Of a stretch of DNA of 6,961 nt, positions 5,517 to 6,961 are shown piece after piece (the first letter of the stretch is position 1; every line of letters begins with the position of its first letter). The notes under the pieces are model-generated. The model was given only the letters and a program-made list of their open reading frames with translations. It was not told the DNA's origin and did not search any database. Source of the stretch: Desulfobacterales bacterium (GTDB lineage Bacteria; Desulfobacterota; Desulfobacteria; Desulfobacterales; Desulfosalsimonadaceae); NCBI GenBank assembly GCA_029933295.1, contig JAOZOL010000128.1:1-6961 (forward strand). The letters run 5' to 3'. A program made the translations under genes and the position numbers.

Positions 5517-6668
5517 ATGGGAAGTGAAATTTATTTTAACAAAGACCATGAAATGGTGCGCAAGGCGGTCCGGGATTTTGTCAACAAGGAGATCAATCCG
5601 TATGTGGACGAATGGGAGGAAAAAGGGATCGCGCCGTTAAAAGACCTGTTTAAAAAAATGGGAGATCTTGGATTTTTAGGCATCCGTTATGATGAAAAAT
5701 ACGGCGGAGAGGGGCTTGACTACTGGTATGAAACCGTTGTTATGGAGGAACTGGCTCGTATCAAATGCGGCGGTGTCCCCATGGCCATTGCTGTTCAAAT
5801 GAGCATGGCCATTCCTGCCATTGATGAATTCGGAAGCGAGTATCTCAAGGAAACCTATATGAAACCGGCTATCAAGGGCGATCTTGTTTCCGCCATTGCT
5901 GTCACCGAGCCCGATGCCGGGTCGGATGTGGCTGCTTTAAAAACCTTTGCCAAAAAGGATGGAGATTCTTATGTTTTAAACGGCTCCAAAACGTTTATTA
6001 CCAACGGCACCCAGGCTGATTTTCTCACCCTGCTGGCCCGTACCAGCGAAGATGCGGGATATCATTCGTTCAGCCTCTTTGTCGTCCCCACGGATCTGCC
6101 CGGTTTTAATGTAAGTAAAAAACTGGATAAAATGGGCATGCGAAGCAGTGATACGGCGGAGCTTTATTTTGATAACATGAGGATCCCGGCCGAAAACCTG
6201 ATCGGAATTGAAGGCCAGGGGTTTATCCACCAGATGATGCAGTTCCAGCATGAACGGTTTGCCGTGCTCCCGCTGTCATATATCAGTGCCCGGGATATCA
6301 TTAATGAAACTGTTGAATATCTTAAAGGACGGATTGTGTTCGGCAAACCGCTGATCAAAAAGCAGGTACTGCGACACCGGATAGTGGAATGGTTGAGTGA
6401 AATCGAATGTCTCCAGCAACTGACCTATCATATTGTCCGCATGAAGATGGCCGGCCAGGATGTCTCAAAAGAGATATCCATGGGTAAACTCTTTAGCGGA
6501 AACCTCTTGAGCAAGGTGGCTGACGGATGCCTGCAGATGTTCGGGGGAATGGGATTTATGAATGAAATGCACGTTTCACGGCTTTACCGGGACGCCCGGC
6601 TGCTGTCCATAGGAGGCGGAGCCAGTGAGGTTATGAGTGATGTCATAGCAAAACTCGAAGGTTTCTAA
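5517..6668 (+). CDS. Acyl-CoA dehydrogenase, isovaleryl/citronellyl-CoA dehydrogenase-like
   Basis: This FAD flavoenzyme (383 aa, normal for the family) makes the alpha,beta double bond in an acyl-CoA and passes electrons to an electron-transfer flavoprotein not encoded here. The N-terminal helical domain is about 5-120, the middle beta domain about 125-225 with VTEPDAGSD (129-137) and GMRSSDTAELYFDN (207-220), and the C-terminal helical domain about 230-380 with QMFGGMGF (340-347) and YRDARLLSIGGGASEVM (357-373). At the position where medium-chain enzymes carry the catalytic Glu (YEGT) this protein has Gly (GGGAS). The likely base is E246 in QFQHERF, the placement known for isovaleryl-CoA and long-chain dehydrogenases. 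GGVPMAI (85-91) and the GGGASE ending recall citronellyl-CoA dehydrogenase AtuD from memory. As first enzyme of the pathway it would feed the carboxylase. It is the last gene of the operon in the window. Family is firm; substrate is inferred. Confidence 0.92.
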   Translation: MGSEIYFNKDHEMVRKAVRDFVNKEINPYVDEWEEKGIAPLKDLFKKMGDLGFLGIRYDEKYGGEGLDYWYETVVMEELARIKCGGVPMAIAVQMSMAIPAIDEFGSEYLKETYMKPAIKGDLVSAIAVTEPDAGSDVAALKTFAKKDGDSYVLNGSKTFITNGTQADFLTLLARTSEDAGYHSFSLFVVPTDLPGFNVSKKLDKMGMRSSDTAELYFDNMRIPAENLIGIEGQGFIHQMMQFQHERFAVLPLSYISARDIINETVEYLKGRIVFGKPLIKKQVLRHRIVEWLSEIECLQQLTYHIVRMKMAGQDVSKEISMGKLFSGNLLSKVADGCLQMFGGMGFMNEMHVSRLYRDARLLSIGGGASEVMSDVIAKLEGF

Positions 6669-6674
6669 TTTGAC

Positions 6675-6947
6675 TCACTCACACGCCGGGTGAACAATGG
6701 GGCCGGGGTCTGAAGATACGAAAAATTCCGTTTGAGGAAAGCCCCAGGATTTTGCATGGTGGTTGTCCAGCGGCGGCATTTTAAAAACACAAATCTGGTC
6801 ATTGAAGGCAATGTTGCCCGCCAGCGGATAACAATCGCCCAGGCCTTTGCCGGGCCGCCCGGGGAAGGACCAAAGCCGGGACAAAGAGTAGTTAAACTCT
6901 GATTCTTTTAATACCTGAATTTTGCATGAAAATTGATAAGAACTTTT
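6675..6947 (-). pseudogene. Possible gene remnant on the minus strand, family unknown
   Basis: The frame is open for about 90 codons and closed upstream by a TAA at 6948-6950. A separate ATG in another frame (6925-6927, read on the minus strand) gives only MQNSGIKRIRV before a stop. A frameshifted small gene would explain both the long open frame and the lack of a start, but a chance open frame is the main alternative. It converges on the end of the dehydrogenase gene. Confidence 0.2.
6842..6871. repeat. GC-rich imperfect hairpin
   Basis: CCGGG (6850-6854) pairs with CCCGG (6858-6862) around a CCG loop. After one mismatch and a wobble pair the stem continues with CCTT (6844-6847) against AAGG (6865-6868), then one bulge and two further G-C pairs. 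No T-run follows on either strand, so it is not a typical intrinsic terminator. If the minus-strand frame was ever coding, the symmetry may be incidental. Confidence 0.4.
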
Positions 6948-6956
6948 TTATCAATT
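6931..6956. repeat. Perfect AT-rich inverted repeat, 9-bp arms
   Basis: AATTGATAA (6931-6939) is mirrored by TTATCAATT (6948-6956) around 8 nt. As RNA the stem extends by a G-U and an A-U pair to 11 bp with a 4-nt loop. On the + strand it is followed by GAAAA, so it lacks a U tail; on the minus strand a short TTTTC follows. It could be an operator for a gene beyond the window edge, a weak minus-strand terminator, or the end of a repeat element. Confidence 0.5.
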
Positions 6957-6961
6957 GAAAA

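Larger units (their letters stand above)
6669..6961. other. Region downstream of the operon without a convincing gene
   Basis: No + strand reading frame of note is present. On the minus strand one frame is open from 6947 down to a TGA at 6675 (about 90 codons), with no ATG near its start and no ribosome binding site before the TTG at 6882-6884. Its middle reads like protein (for example DCYPLAGNIAFNDQICVF and FKMPPLDNHHAKSWG), so it may be the remnant of a gene; I do not recognise the family. The segment also holds the hairpin at 6842-6871 and the inverted repeat at 6931-6956. No strong terminator for the operon is visible. Confidence 0.5.

Noticed and set aside
860..6251. Numerous minus-strand open frames opposite the operon genes
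   Set aside because: They lie opposite well-supported coding sequence, show no family motifs and mirror codon structure of the real genes; treated as shadows.
6885..6909. Intrinsic terminator of the operon (AGAGT/ACTCT hairpin followed by TTCTTTT)
   Set aside because: The stem is only five A/T-rich pairs and the T-tract is interrupted and offset, more than 200 nt after the last gene; too weak to call.

Overview
The window holds one compact, same-strand gene cluster for a biotin-dependent branched acyl-CoA pathway. The order is TetR-family regulator (128-820), acyl-CoA carboxyltransferase of the methylcrotonyl/geranyl-CoA carboxylase beta type (947-2563), biotin carboxylase (2664-4151), biotin carboxyl carrier protein (4168-4671), enoyl-CoA hydratase (4717-5496) and acyl-CoA dehydrogenase (5517-6668). 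All six are on the + strand and look intact. There are no RNA genes, CRISPR arrays or recognisable transposase genes. The moderate GC content, lysine-rich proteins, strong AAGGAG-type ribosome binding sites and split carboxylase genes fit a Desulfobacterota-like (sulfate-reducer type) bacterium, but this is an impression from style and gene content, not a proof.

Region by region. 1-127 holds a near-consensus sigma70 promoter and a 5' leader with a perfect 10-bp palindrome. 128-820 is the regulator. 821-946 is an A/T-rich leader without a convincing promoter. 947-6668 is the catabolic operon, with gaps of 100, 16, 45 and 20 nt between its genes. The 100-nt gap between carboxyltransferase and biotin carboxylase is the odd one and contains a dyad. 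6669-6961 carries no convincing gene. It holds an open minus-strand frame that may be a gene remnant, a GC-rich hairpin, and an AT-rich perfect inverted repeat at the right edge.

Inferred logic: the dehydrogenase makes an alpha,beta-unsaturated acyl-CoA with a methyl branch at C3. The carboxylase (CT + BC + BCCP) carboxylates the gamma carbon using ATP and bicarbonate, and the hydratase adds water to the glutaconyl-CoA-type product. This is the chemistry of leucine/isovalerate breakdown (Liu pathway) and of acyclic terpene breakdown (Atu pathway). The gene set (TetR, CT, BC/BCCP, hydratase, dehydrogenase) matches either. The final lyase is not in the window. Several substitutions in the carboxyltransferase active-site loops and the AtuD-like look of the dehydrogenase leave the substrate open. 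The other notable point is that the usual single-chain alpha subunit is split into two genes exactly at the BC/BT boundary.
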